This document shows positions 26,263 through 34,438 of a DNA stretch of 64,000 bases, one piece after another. Below the pieces are notes generated by a model. It did no database searches. It had not been told where the DNA came from and saw only the letters and a program-made list of their open reading frames with translations. How positions within the stretch are numbered: the stretch's first letter is position 1; each line of letters starts with the position of its first letter. Source of the stretch: Arthrobacter_J sp038199985 (GTDB lineage: Bacteria > Actinomycetota > Actinomycetes > Actinomycetales > Micrococcaceae); the NCBI GenBank assembly GCA_038199985.1, contig JBBPYK010000080.1, positions 1-64,000 on the forward strand. Direction: 5' to 3'. A program made the translations under genes and the position numbers.

Positions 26263-26637
26263 ATGGGTGTACATGAGATGCCGCATGCCGCAAGTATTCG
26301 TATTAAACGTATCTACGAGGAGCCCGACGGCGGTTACCGCGTTCTGGTGGATAGGGTTTGGCCGCGTGGGGTCTCGAGGACGGCGGCCGATCTGTCTCAG
26401 TGGTGTAAAGAGGTTGCTCCCTCTGATGAGTTGCGGAAATGGTTTGGGCATCGGGCTGAGAAGTTCGAGGAGTTCGCGGATCGCTACCACCATGAGCTGA
26501 CGGAAAGCGGGGCAGCCCTGAAGCTCCGCGATGAAGCGCGCTCACGAGCGGATACGGTGTTGCTCTACGGTGCAGCAGATACCGAGCACAACCAAGCAGT
26601 AGTCCTCCGGAACTATCTGTTGGGCCGCTCCAGGTAA
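26263..26637 (+). CDS. DUF488 family protein
   Basis: A 124-residue protein with the family pattern IRIKRIYEEPDGGYRVLVDR (about residues 12-31), WPRGVSR, and KWFGHRAEKFEEF, and the late LLYGAADTEHNQAVVL segment. This short form of DUF488 is common in actinobacteria and firmicutes; its biochemical role is not established. The start ATG 26263 may be replaced by ATG 26278. It is divergent from valS and 28 bases upstream of the SDR gene, with which it may be co-transcribed. Confidence 0.85.
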   Translation: MGVHEMPHAASIRIKRIYEEPDGGYRVLVDRVWPRGVSRTAADLSQWCKEVAPSDELRKWFGHRAEKFEEFADRYHHELTESGAALKLRDEARSRADTVLLYGAADTEHNQAVVLRNYLLGRSR

Positions 26638-26665
26638 CCGCAACGGGCAGGTTAGTCTGGTTTCC

Positions 26666-27418
26666 ATGACGTCTACAAACATCAAAACGGCAGTGGTTAC
26701 AGGGGCGAGCTCAGGAATCGGAGCAGCTACCGTCAGATCGTTAACTTCATCAGGATGGGACGTCGTTGCCGTTGCCCGGCGCCAGCAGAAACTCGACGCT
26801 CTCGCAGCGAAAACAGGAGCTCGTGTGTTTGCCTGTGACGTGACGTCGCAGGCAGACGTCGACGCGCTGGTTCAGTATCTTGGCGATGCGCCCCTCGATG
26901 CGCTGGTCAATAACGCCGGTGGAGCGTTTGGTGTCGATCCGGTGGCATCGGCGGTTCTGGATGACTGGCAGCACATGTATGACGTGAACGTCCTTGGCGC
27001 TGTACGGATGACTAAAGCACTACTTCCATCGTTGAGGGCCGGCGCCGGCGGTTCCGTTCTCTACCTGACGTCAACGGCGGGGCACACAGCCTACGAAGGT
27101 GGCGCTGGCTACTGTGCCGCAAAGTTTGCGGAGCGTTCTCTAGCCAACACCCTTCGTCTGGAAGAAGCGGAGAACAACGTTCGCGTCATTGAAGTCGCTC
27201 CGGGCATGGTCCATACCGAAGAGTTCTCGTTGAACCGGTTGCGGGGAGACAGTGAAGCTGCGCAGCGAGTTTACGACGGCGTGCAGAACCCGCTCACAGC
27301 CAGCGACGTGGCCGACGTCGTTGCCTACTCCTTAAACCTGCCGCACCACATCAACTTGGACACAGTGGTGGTGCGCCCGCTGGCGCAGCCAGCCAACCAC
27401 AAGCTATTGCGCGGTTAA
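26666..27418 (+). CDS. Short-chain dehydrogenase/reductase
   Basis: A 250-residue Rossmann-fold oxidoreductase. The dinucleotide-binding motif TGASSGIG is at about residues 12-19, the NNAGG structural motif near residue 87, and the catalytic Tyr-Lys pair in GYCAAK near residue 152, with the catalytic Ser in LTSTAGH upstream. It belongs to the classical SDR group like E. coli YdfG, which acts on hydroxy acids such as L-allo-threonine; substrate and cofactor cannot be fixed from sequence alone. Confidence 0.88.
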   Translation: MTSTNIKTAVVTGASSGIGAATVRSLTSSGWDVVAVARRQQKLDALAAKTGARVFACDVTSQADVDALVQYLGDAPLDALVNNAGGAFGVDPVASAVLDDWQHMYDVNVLGAVRMTKALLPSLRAGAGGSVLYLTSTAGHTAYEGGAGYCAAKFAERSLANTLRLEEAENNVRVIEVAPGMVHTEEFSLNRLRGDSEAAQRVYDGVQNPLTASDVADVVAYSLNLPHHINLDTVVVRPLAQPANHKLLRG

Positions 27419-27473
27419 CTGACACCCACGAAAGTTTCGTACCACTGCCGTGGGGCGATACACTGTTACCACA

Positions 27474-27722
27474 GGCTTTGACCCGGCTATCACCGGTGAG
27501 CCTCCGGCAGAACAGCGTCCCACGGGATACCCAGTAGATCCGGACGGGTAAGCCCGTCACAGCAGTCACGAAGCGGCAGCCCTCCCGGCAGGAATTATAC
27601 TGCCGACGATGGCGGCAAGTGAGGTGGTACCGCGGGTTCGCCCCGTGCGGCAGGTATGTCGCAAACTGGCGTGCACGTCCTCGCAGGACCTTTCCACACG
27701 CTTGTCGTCCCAGGAAGTGCAC
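27474..27722 (+). promoter_or_regulatory. Translational T-box riboswitch upstream of ileS (isoleucine)
   Basis: The stem I is ultrashort: GGCT (27474-27477) pairs with AGCC (27499-27502), and CCGG (27483-27486) with CCGG (27493-27496). The loop carries the specifier ATC (27489-27491), an isoleucine codon. The T-box itself, GAGGTGGTACCGCG, lies at 27621-27634. There is no terminator; instead, GTGCAC copies at 27671-27676 and 27717-27722 can pair and enclose the ileS ribosome site (AGGAAG). Uncharged tRNA-Ile would expose that site. This matches the known actinobacterial ileS T-box class. The intergenic region from 27419 to 27473 shows nothing else clear beyond a probable promoter. Confidence 0.9.
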
Positions 27723-30700
27723 ATGTCGCAGAAAAAGTACCCCAAGGCCGCCACCGGACAAAACGCCGCTGACGGCGTCGCGTCCTCGCCAATATTCCCC
27801 GAAATTGAAGAGCGAGTTCTCGACTATTGGAAGCACGACGGCACATTCCAGGCCTCGATCGATCAGCGCGACGCGGGTGAGAACGGATCCAACGAGTTCG
27901 TCTTTTACGACGGGCCTCCCTTCGCGAACGGTCTGCCACACTACGGTCACTTACTCACCGGCTACGCCAAAGACTTGGTAGGACGCTACCAGAGCCAGCG
28001 CGGACGTAGAGTTGAACGCCGCTTCGGGTGGGATACCCATGGTCTGCCCGCCGAGCTAGAGGCCATGAAGCAACTTGGCATGACCGACAAAAAGCAGATC
28101 GAAGCCATGGGCATTGACCGCTTCAACGACGCGTGCAGGTCCTCGGTCATGAAGTATGCGGGGGAGTGGCAGGACTACGTCACCCGGCAAGCACGGTGGG
28201 TGGACTTCGACAACGACTACAAAACCCTGAACGTCGAGTACATGGAATCCGTGATGTGGGCGTTCAAGACGCTCCACGAAAAGGGGCTGACCTACAGCGG
28301 GTACCGCGTCCTGCCATATTGTTGGAAAGACGAGACGCCGCTATCGAACCACGAATTGCGCATGGACGACGACGTCTACCAAATGCGTCAGGACCAGACC
28401 GTCACCGTGACATTCCCACTGCTTGGTGGGGATACCGCCGTCGGGCGTGAACTGACCGGTGTCCATGCCCTCGCCTGGACCACCACACCCTGGACCCTGC
28501 CCACCAACCTGGCCCTCGCCGTCGGGCCGGACATCACCTACGCGGTCGTACCCGCTGGACCCGGGGGAACTTCGGTTGATGGCGCTGAAAGGTTTCTTCT
28601 GGCGCGGGACCTGCTGGGGGCTCATGCCGCGGACCTCGGCTATGAAGACGCTGCTTCAGCGGAGGCCGCGGTGGACTCCACGTATCAGGGCAACGAACTC
28701 GCTGGTCTGTCATACGAGCCGTTGTGGGACTACTACACGGATACGGACCAGTGGAACACGGAGAATGCCTGGCAGGTTCTGCTGGCTGATTATGTGACCA
28801 CAACGGACGGGACGGGTCTGGTTCATCAAGCTCCGGCCTACGGTGAGGATGATCAGCTGGTCTGCGAAAAACAGGGCATCCCGGTGGTCCTCTCAGTGGA
28901 TGAAGGCGCAAAGTTCTTGCCCTTGTTTGCCGATGGTCCGCTTCATGAAATTGCCGGACAGCAGGTATTTGAGGCCAATAAACCGATCACGCGCGTGCTA
29001 AGGGACAGTGGGCGCCTACTCCGGCAGGCCAGCTACGACCACAGTTACCCGCACTGCTGGCGCTGCCGCAACCCTCTGATCTACCGGGCGGTGTCCTCTT
29101 GGTACGTCGAGGTAACCCGAGTCAAGGAACGGATGGTTGAACTCAACCAGGACATCAACTGGATCCCGGGCAACGTCAAGGAGGGCCAGTTCGGAAAGTG
29201 GCTGGAGAACGCCCGAGACTGGTCCATCAGCCGCAACCGATACTGGGGTAGCCCCATCCCGGTGTGGCAATCGGATAACCCTGATTACCCTAGGACGGAC
29301 GTCTACGGATCGCTGGCCGAGCTACAGTCTGACTTTGGGCGCCTACCGTTGAACAAGGAAGGGCAACCGGACCTGCATCGACCATTCATCGATGAATTGA
29401 CACGACCCAACCCCGATGATCCCTCGGGACGCTCCACCATGAGACGCGTCGAGGATGTTTTGGACGTGTGGTTCGACTCAGGCTCCATGCCGTATGCGCA
29501 GGTTCACTACCCGATGGAGAACCGGGAGTGGTTCGAAAACCACTATCCGGGCGATTTCATCGTGGAGTACATAGGACAGACGCGGGGCTGGTTCTATACA
29601 CTCCACATCTTGGCCACCGCACTCTTTGACCGGCCAGCGTTTCGCAACGTGATCAGCCATGGCACCGTGCTCGGCGATGATGGACAGAAAATGTCCAAGT
29701 CGCTGCGGAACTATCCTGATGTTTCTGAAGTCCTCGACCGGGACGGCTCGGATGCGATGCGCTGGTATCTAATCTCCAGCCCAATTCTGCGCGGTGGCAA
29801 TCTGGTCGTCACTGAACATGGCATCAGAGACGGCGTGCGCCAGGTACTCCTGCCCCTATGGAGTACCTGGTACTTCTTTGGCCTTTATACCAACGCCGCC
29901 AACGGTGGAAATGGGTACAACGCTCAAATTCGTCACTCGTCGTCGGACCCGTTGGATGAGTACATGCTGGCGGCAACGGGTCAGCTTGTGGATACTGTCA
30001 CCACCTCAATGGACACCTATGAGATCTCAGAGGCGTGTGACGCTCTGCGGTCCTATATGGACACCATGACAAACTGGTATATCCGTCGAAGTCGCCAGCG
30101 ATTCTTCGATGAAGATGAAGAGGCCTTTGATGTTCTCTACACCTGTCTCGAGACGCTTTGCCGGGTTGCCGCTCCGATGCTGCCGCTGGTCAGCGAGGAG
30201 ATCTGGCGTGGCTTGACCGGTAGCCGGTCCGTGCACCTCGAGGATTGGCCCGATGCGTCTCTCTTCCCGGCAAAGCCGGACCTTGTGGAACGGATGGAGC
30301 TCACTCGCCGGATCTGCTCGGTTGGTTCCAGCCTGCGTAAGGCCGAGAACCTACGGGTCAGGCTGCCTCTGGGCTCAATGACGGTGGTAGCCCCCGAGGC
30401 TGAGTCGCTGTCCGGGCATTTTGAAGCCATAATGGCCGATGAACTCAATATCAAAGTCGTGCGACTCGTTGACTCCGCAGATGCTGAACCAGCCGAGTTC
30501 GGCATCACCCAGAAGCTTGTCGTCAACGCGCGCGCAGCTGGTCCACGGTTGGGTAAAAACGTACAGACGGCCATCAGAGCCTCCAAGTCTGGCGACTGGA
30601 GCGTCAACGATGACGGCGGGATCACCGCTGGCGGTTTGAAACTTCAGGAACACGAGTACAGCTTGGAGACGGTGGTTCAGACCGGAAGTACGGGAGATTC

Positions 30701-30998
30701 CAAAGCGGTGGGTGTCCTACCAGGCGGCGGCTTCGTTGTCTTGAATACTCATGTCTCCGCAGAGCTTGCCGCAGAGGGCACGGCACGTGATGTTGTCCGG
30801 GCCATCCAGCAGGCCAGGCGTGACGCTGGGTTGAACATCAGCGACCGGGTTATCACCACCGTGCGCACCGACGCTGAGACAGCGCGGGCGCTGGACCACA
30901 ACGTTGAACTCATCACAACGGAAACGCTCACGAATGAACTGGTACTGGATGAGACGGGCGCCGCTGCCGTCGAGGTCCACGTGGAGGTAGTCAAATGA
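27723..30998 (+). CDS. ileS: Isoleucyl-tRNA synthetase
   Basis: A 1091-residue class I synthetase charging tRNA-Ile. The HIGH motif is HYGH in GLPHYGHLLTGYAKD near residue 74, and the KMSKS loop is GQKMSKSLRNYPD near residue 657. The editing (CP1) domain carries TTPWTLPTNLALAVG. The size and the form of the HIGH motif mark the eukaryote-like IleS2 type common in actinobacteria, often linked to mupirocin tolerance. The start ATG 27723 is set by the T-box-controlled ribosome site; the open frame extends into the riboswitch. Its stop overlaps the folC start by four bases. Confidence 0.95.
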   Translation: MSQKKYPKAATGQNAADGVASSPIFPEIEERVLDYWKHDGTFQASIDQRDAGENGSNEFVFYDGPPFANGLPHYGHLLTGYAKDLVGRYQSQRGRRVERRFGWDTHGLPAELEAMKQLGMTDKKQIEAMGIDRFNDACRSSVMKYAGEWQDYVTRQARWVDFDNDYKTLNVEYMESVMWAFKTLHEKGLTYSGYRVLPYCWKDETPLSNHELRMDDDVYQMRQDQTVTVTFPLLGGDTAVGRELTGVHALAWTTTPWTLPTNLALAVGPDITYAVVPAGPGGTSVDGAERFLLARDLLGAHAADLGYEDAASAEAAVDSTYQGNELAGLSYEPLWDYYTDTDQWNTENAWQVLLADYVTTTDGTGLVHQAPAYGEDDQLVCEKQGIPVVLSVDEGAKFLPLFADGPLHEIAGQQVFEANKPITRVLRDSGRLLRQASYDHSYPHCWRCRNPLIYRAVSSWYVEVTRVKERMVELNQDINWIPGNVKEGQFGKWLENARDWSISRNRYWGSPIPVWQSDNPDYPRTDVYGSLAELQSDFGRLPLNKEGQPDLHRPFIDELTRPNPDDPSGRSTMRRVEDVLDVWFDSGSMPYAQVHYPMENREWFENHYPGDFIVEYIGQTRGWFYTLHILATALFDRPAFRNVISHGTVLGDDGQKMSKSLRNYPDVSEVLDRDGSDAMRWYLISSPILRGGNLVVTEHGIRDGVRQVLLPLWSTWYFFGLYTNAANGGNGYNAQIRHSSSDPLDEYMLAATGQLVDTVTTSMDTYEISEACDALRSYMDTMTNWYIRRSRQRFFDEDEEAFDVLYTCLETLCRVAAPMLPLVSEEIWRGLTGSRSVHLEDWPDASLFPAKPDLVERMELTRRICSVGSSLRKAENLRVRLPLGSMTVVAPEAESLSGHFEAIMADELNIKVVRLVDSADAEPAEFGITQKLVVNARAAGPRLGKNVQTAIRASKSGDWSVNDDGGITAGGLKLQEHEYSLETVVQTGSTGDSKAVGVLPGGGFVVLNTHVSAELAAEGTARDVVRAIQQARRDAGLNISDRVITTVRTDAETARALDHNVELITTETLTNELVLDETGAAAVEVHVEVVK

Positions 30999-32347
30999 TC
31001 GATGAATTCTCAGTGGAGAGCGTCTACGCGGAGCTTCTCGGTAGGGCGCCGGAGAACAAAATGGAGCCGCGGCTCGATCCGCTGTTCCGGGTCATGGAGA
31101 TTCTGGGTGAACCGCAGAACGCTGTGCCGGTCATCCATATAACGGGAACCAATGGCAAGACCTCTACTGCAAGGATGATCGAGACCGTTCTTCGTGGACA
31201 CGATCTGCGAACGGGTCGCTTCACCAGCCCTCATCTCTCCAGTGTCACGGAGCGAATCAGCATCGACGGCGAACCGGTCAGTGATGAGACGTTCGTTCGT
31301 ATCTGGGACGAAATTCGTCCGTACCTGAACATCGTAGATGCCGAGTTGGAAGCTGCCGGCGAGACCCGGCTGACGTATTTTGAGTGTCTGACAGTTTTGG
31401 GATTCGCCGTTTTCGCTGATGAACCGGTAGACGTCGCGGTTATAGAGGTGGGCCTGGGGGGTATAACGGATGCAACGAATGTGGCCGACGGCGTTGTCTC
31501 GGTGGTTACACCAATTTCCATCGACCATGCGGAACTGCTGGGCGACACCATTGAGAACATAGCCGGGGAAAAATCCGGAATAATTAAGCCCGGAGGATAT
31601 CTGATTTCTGCCGGGCAATCACCGGAGGCAGCTCAAATCCTGCTGGAGAAGGCCCAGGAGATTGACGTCCCGTTCAAGTTTCAGGGCGTGGAATTCGGGC
31701 TGGAATCCAGAACCGTCGCTGTTGGCGGCCAGATGATGACGATCAACGGGATCGCAGGACGGTACGCCGACCTGATGTTGCCTCTGCACGGTGCCCATCA
31801 AGCGCAGAACGCGGCCGTTGCGGTAGCTGCCCTCGAGGCGTTTCTTGGCGGTGGTCAACGTCAGCTTGACCTCGAGGTCCTGCGGGAAGGCCTGCTCAAG
31901 GTCACGTCGCCTGGCCGAATGGAAGTGCTCCGGACTGCGCCGACGATTATCGTTGATGCCGCTCACAACCCTGCCGGAGCCAGAGTTGCTGCCGAGACGG
32001 TCAAGGAAGCGTTCAGCTTCAGCAAACTGATTTTGGTGGTAGGCGTACTTCAGGACAAGGACGCCGGTTCTATCCTGACCGAGTTGCGACAGGAACTTGG
32101 CGATCTCGCAGCGGAAATCTGCCTGACCCAGTCAAGTTCTCCTCGGGCCATCTCCGCGGGCGAGCTTGGCGAAATGGCTGTTGCCGCAGGTTTTCCGTCC
32201 GAGGAAGTCCACATCGCTGAGAAGCTCGACGATGCACTGGAATGGGCGGTTGAACGGGCGGAAGCTGGCAATGACCTGGCGGGCGGTATTCTCATCACTG
32301 GCTCTATTACGGTAGTTGCCGAAGCTCGAACTCTGCTGGGAAAGTGA
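30995..32347 (+). CDS. folC: Folylpolyglutamate synthase/dihydrofolate synthase
   Basis: A 450-residue Mur-ligase-like enzyme that adds glutamate to folates. The P-loop is HITGTNGKTSTARMI near residue 47, followed by TSPHLSSVTERISIDGEPVS, IEVGLGGITDATNV and the second-domain VDAAHNPAGA motif. The ATG overlaps the ileS stop (ATGA), so the T-box very likely co-controls this gene at least through coupling. The length fits the actinobacterial family. Confidence 0.93.
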   Translation: MIDEFSVESVYAELLGRAPENKMEPRLDPLFRVMEILGEPQNAVPVIHITGTNGKTSTARMIETVLRGHDLRTGRFTSPHLSSVTERISIDGEPVSDETFVRIWDEIRPYLNIVDAELEAAGETRLTYFECLTVLGFAVFADEPVDVAVIEVGLGGITDATNVADGVVSVVTPISIDHAELLGDTIENIAGEKSGIIKPGGYLISAGQSPEAAQILLEKAQEIDVPFKFQGVEFGLESRTVAVGGQMMTINGIAGRYADLMLPLHGAHQAQNAAVAVAALEAFLGGGQRQLDLEVLREGLLKVTSPGRMEVLRTAPTIIVDAAHNPAGARVAAETVKEAFSFSKLILVVGVLQDKDAGSILTELRQELGDLAAEICLTQSSSPRAISAGELGEMAVAAGFPSEEVHIAEKLDDALEWAVERAEAGNDLAGGILITGSITVVAEARTLLGK

Positions 32348-32351
32348 CGAC

Positions 32352-32807
32352 ATGGCAAGAATGACGAAGGCACAGCGTGAATGGCAGCCGGGGATGCCAA
32401 AAAAACGGCGTTCCATCAAAGCACTTTTTGCATCGACTGTCCTGGTGCTCGAAGCATTTGCTGTCCTTTTCGGTACGCTGGTGTCTTTTGGTCTGCATCG
32501 TGATGAATACCCAGTAGGACTACTGCTGTCCGGCGGTGCTCTTCTCAGCGTCGCGCTGATCGCTACCTGCGCTTTCGTAACGCGCTCCGCGGGGCTGAAG
32601 GCTGGCTGGGTCCTACAGGTACTCATAGTTGCCACGGGTTTCGTGGAGCCGATGATGTTTGTCGTCGGGATGCTGTTCGCGGCCGCCTGGTGGTACGCCT
32701 TGACCACTGGTGCACGCCTTGATCGGGAAAATGTGGAACGAGATAAAGCTCAACGTGAGTGGACAGCGGCACAACCGGAAGAACCCCCAGGGCAACAACC
32801 GGGATAG
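32352..32807 (+). CDS. DUF4233 family membrane protein
   Basis: A 151-residue protein with a basic N-terminus and four predicted membrane helices: about residues 25-45 (FASTVLVLEAFAVLFGT), 55-75, 83-100 and 100-120 (MMFVVGMLFAAAWWYALTTG). The C-terminus is charged and cytoplasmic. It always seems to sit between folC and ndk in this group of actinobacteria, but its role is unknown. ATG 32352 lies four bases after the folC stop. Confidence 0.8.
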   Translation: MARMTKAQREWQPGMPKKRRSIKALFASTVLVLEAFAVLFGTLVSFGLHRDEYPVGLLLSGGALLSVALIATCAFVTRSAGLKAGWVLQVLIVATGFVEPMMFVVGMLFAAAWWYALTTGARLDRENVERDKAQREWTAAQPEEPPGQQPG

Positions 32808-32848
32808 GCTGGAACGCGGTGAATCAGGACAAAGACCAAGGAGTACAT

Positions 32849-33265
32849 GTGAGTACGGAACGCACACTGGTATTGGTTAAGCCCGACGGCGTTAGGCGTC
32901 AGCTCAGCGGCGCTATTTTGGCGCGGGTGGAGGCTAAGGGTTACCGGATGGCAGAGCTTAAGATGTTGACGGCAACGCGCGAACAGCTCGAAAAGCACTA
33001 CGCCGAGCACGTCGGTAAGCCATTTTACGAGCCGTTGGTGGAATTCATGCTCGAAGGACCGGTTGTCGCAGCGGTGTTCGAGGGTGAGCGCATCATCGAG
33101 GGATTTCGTTCATTGGCTGGGTCGACAGAACCCACCGCGGCAGCTCCGGGAACCGTACGCGGTGATCTCGGCCGGGACTGGGGGCTGAAGGTCCAGCAGA
33201 ACCTCGTTCACGGTTCGGACTCGGTGGAGTCAGCGGAACGGGAAATAGGTATCTGGTTCGGATAA
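32849..33265 (+). CDS. ndk: Nucleoside diphosphate kinase
   Basis: A 138-residue enzyme moving the gamma phosphate between nucleoside triphosphates and diphosphates. ERTLVLVKPDGVRR opens the protein, and the phosphorylated His lies in NLVHGSDSVESAEREI near residue 117. The start GTG 32849 has AAGGAG six bases upstream. It ends the ileS-folC-DUF4233-ndk unit and is followed by a terminator shared with the convergent VKOR gene. Confidence 0.95.
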   Translation: MSTERTLVLVKPDGVRRQLSGAILARVEAKGYRMAELKMLTATREQLEKHYAEHVGKPFYEPLVEFMLEGPVVAAVFEGERIIEGFRSLAGSTEPTAAAPGTVRGDLGRDWGLKVQQNLVHGSDSVESAEREIGIWFG

Positions 33266-33280
33266 ACGACAAGACAGCAA

Positions 33281-33313
33281 GAAGGCCTGGAGCGTTCGCT
33301 TCAGGCCTTCTTT
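33281..33313. terminator. Terminator between ndk and the VKOR-family gene
   Basis: GAAGGCCTG (33281-33289) pairs with CAGGCCTTC (33302-33310) and is followed by TTT. The nearly symmetrical stem can serve both converging genes. Confidence 0.8.
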
Positions 33314-33335
33314 GGTTTAATTCATGCTTGTGGAC

Positions 33336-33980
33336 TTAGGCTGCGCTGAATACTCCAATGAAACTGAAGAATATCGAAGCAGCACAGGCTATGACCAACA
33401 GCGTGGCTAGGGCCCATGCCCAGTCCGTCAAGAATCTTGTGACTTTAGTGGGGGCTGGAATGACCCCGTGTATGACGTTCCTGACGGTCAAAAGCACAAA
33501 CAGGAAGGACATCATGAACCAGACAACCATGCAGTAGGGACAAAGAACGTGAATGACGAAAAGTGCTTGAAACCATAGCCAGACAATGAATGCCATTCCG
33601 AGCGTGACCCCGGCCTGCATCCCGAGCCAATACCAGCGGGCGAAACGTGCCCCAGCCAACATCGCTACTCCGGTGGTGATAACGACGGCGAATGCCACCA
33701 CACCTAGGAGTGGGTTCGGGAAACCGAAGACTGCAGCTTGTGAAGTCGCCATGACGGCACCGCAAGAAATCCAAGGGTTTACGTCACAGGCTGTGACGTG
33801 GTCAGGATTCTTGAATATTTCAAGACGTTCCAGGACCAACAACGAGGCTGCGAGCCAAGAGAAGATGCCCGTAACCAGAAGCAGGACAGCAAACCCCCTC
33901 TGTCGTGCGAATCCCGGGTAATTGGCGTCGTCCGTTTGATCAGCAAATACATCGGTGGAACCGTGAGCGGGGGCAGCCAC
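33336..33980 (-). CDS. Vitamin K epoxide reductase (VKOR) family protein
   Basis: A 214-residue integral membrane protein with five predicted helices. It has the VKOR features: CDVNPWISCG in the first outer loop (shuttle cysteines and the conserved Ser/Trp context) and the CPYC redox pair in HVLCPYCMVVWF. In actinobacteria it reoxidises DsbA-like proteins with a quinone and so drives disulphide formation outside the membrane. No thioredoxin domain is fused to it here. The gene converges on ndk. Confidence 0.92.
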   Translation of the reverse strand: MAAPAHGSTDVFADQTDDANYPGFARQRGFAVLLLVTGIFSWLAASLLVLERLEIFKNPDHVTACDVNPWISCGAVMATSQAAVFGFPNPLLGVVAFAVVITTGVAMLAGARFARWYWLGMQAGVTLGMAFIVWLWFQALFVIHVLCPYCMVVWFMMSFLFVLLTVRNVIHGVIPAPTKVTRFLTDWAWALATLLVIACAASIFFSFIGVFSAA

Positions 33981-34438
33981 GTATTCTCTCTTTTCGTCTG
34001 GGGCATCTGGAACTTATCGCTGAATGTAAGGATACGTTGTCAAGATGAGCATTTAGTTTTCTCCGCCACGGACGGATGGCACCAGGTGCTTGGACGCGTA
34101 TGTGAGACAATGTGATTGGCTGCAGGCGGGACCACATACCGTCGACGGTCCAACGACACGCTTCCAGTTCTGCCAGCGATGCCTTTGGTTGCACGCGTCA
34201 ATAGTAATGGCGCGGCCTGAAGTCCGCCGGTCGACCTACCGCTCAATAGGTTTCGGGTAGCAAGGAAAAGCGCCGTTGGTCTCTGAGTGATTCCGTGCCC
34301 CATAGTTGGCACGACCTCGGACGACATGTTGACGATTTCCGGCTGACGCACGGGCATAAATCCTGCGGACGGCCGGCTGAGAATACCCGGGGGCATCAGA
34401 ATGTGGCTGATGTCGCACGGGGTAAGGCATAGCTAAAA
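33981..34438 (+). promoter_or_regulatory. 458-base intergenic region and probable long leader of rne
   Basis: No credible coding sequence was found on either strand. The region lies between two divergent genes, so it holds the VKOR promoter near its left end and the rne promoter. Part of it probably forms a long rne 5' untranslated region, which is used for autoregulation in E. coli and is also long in mycobacteria. I see no named riboswitch and no clear single hairpin. Confidence 0.4.
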
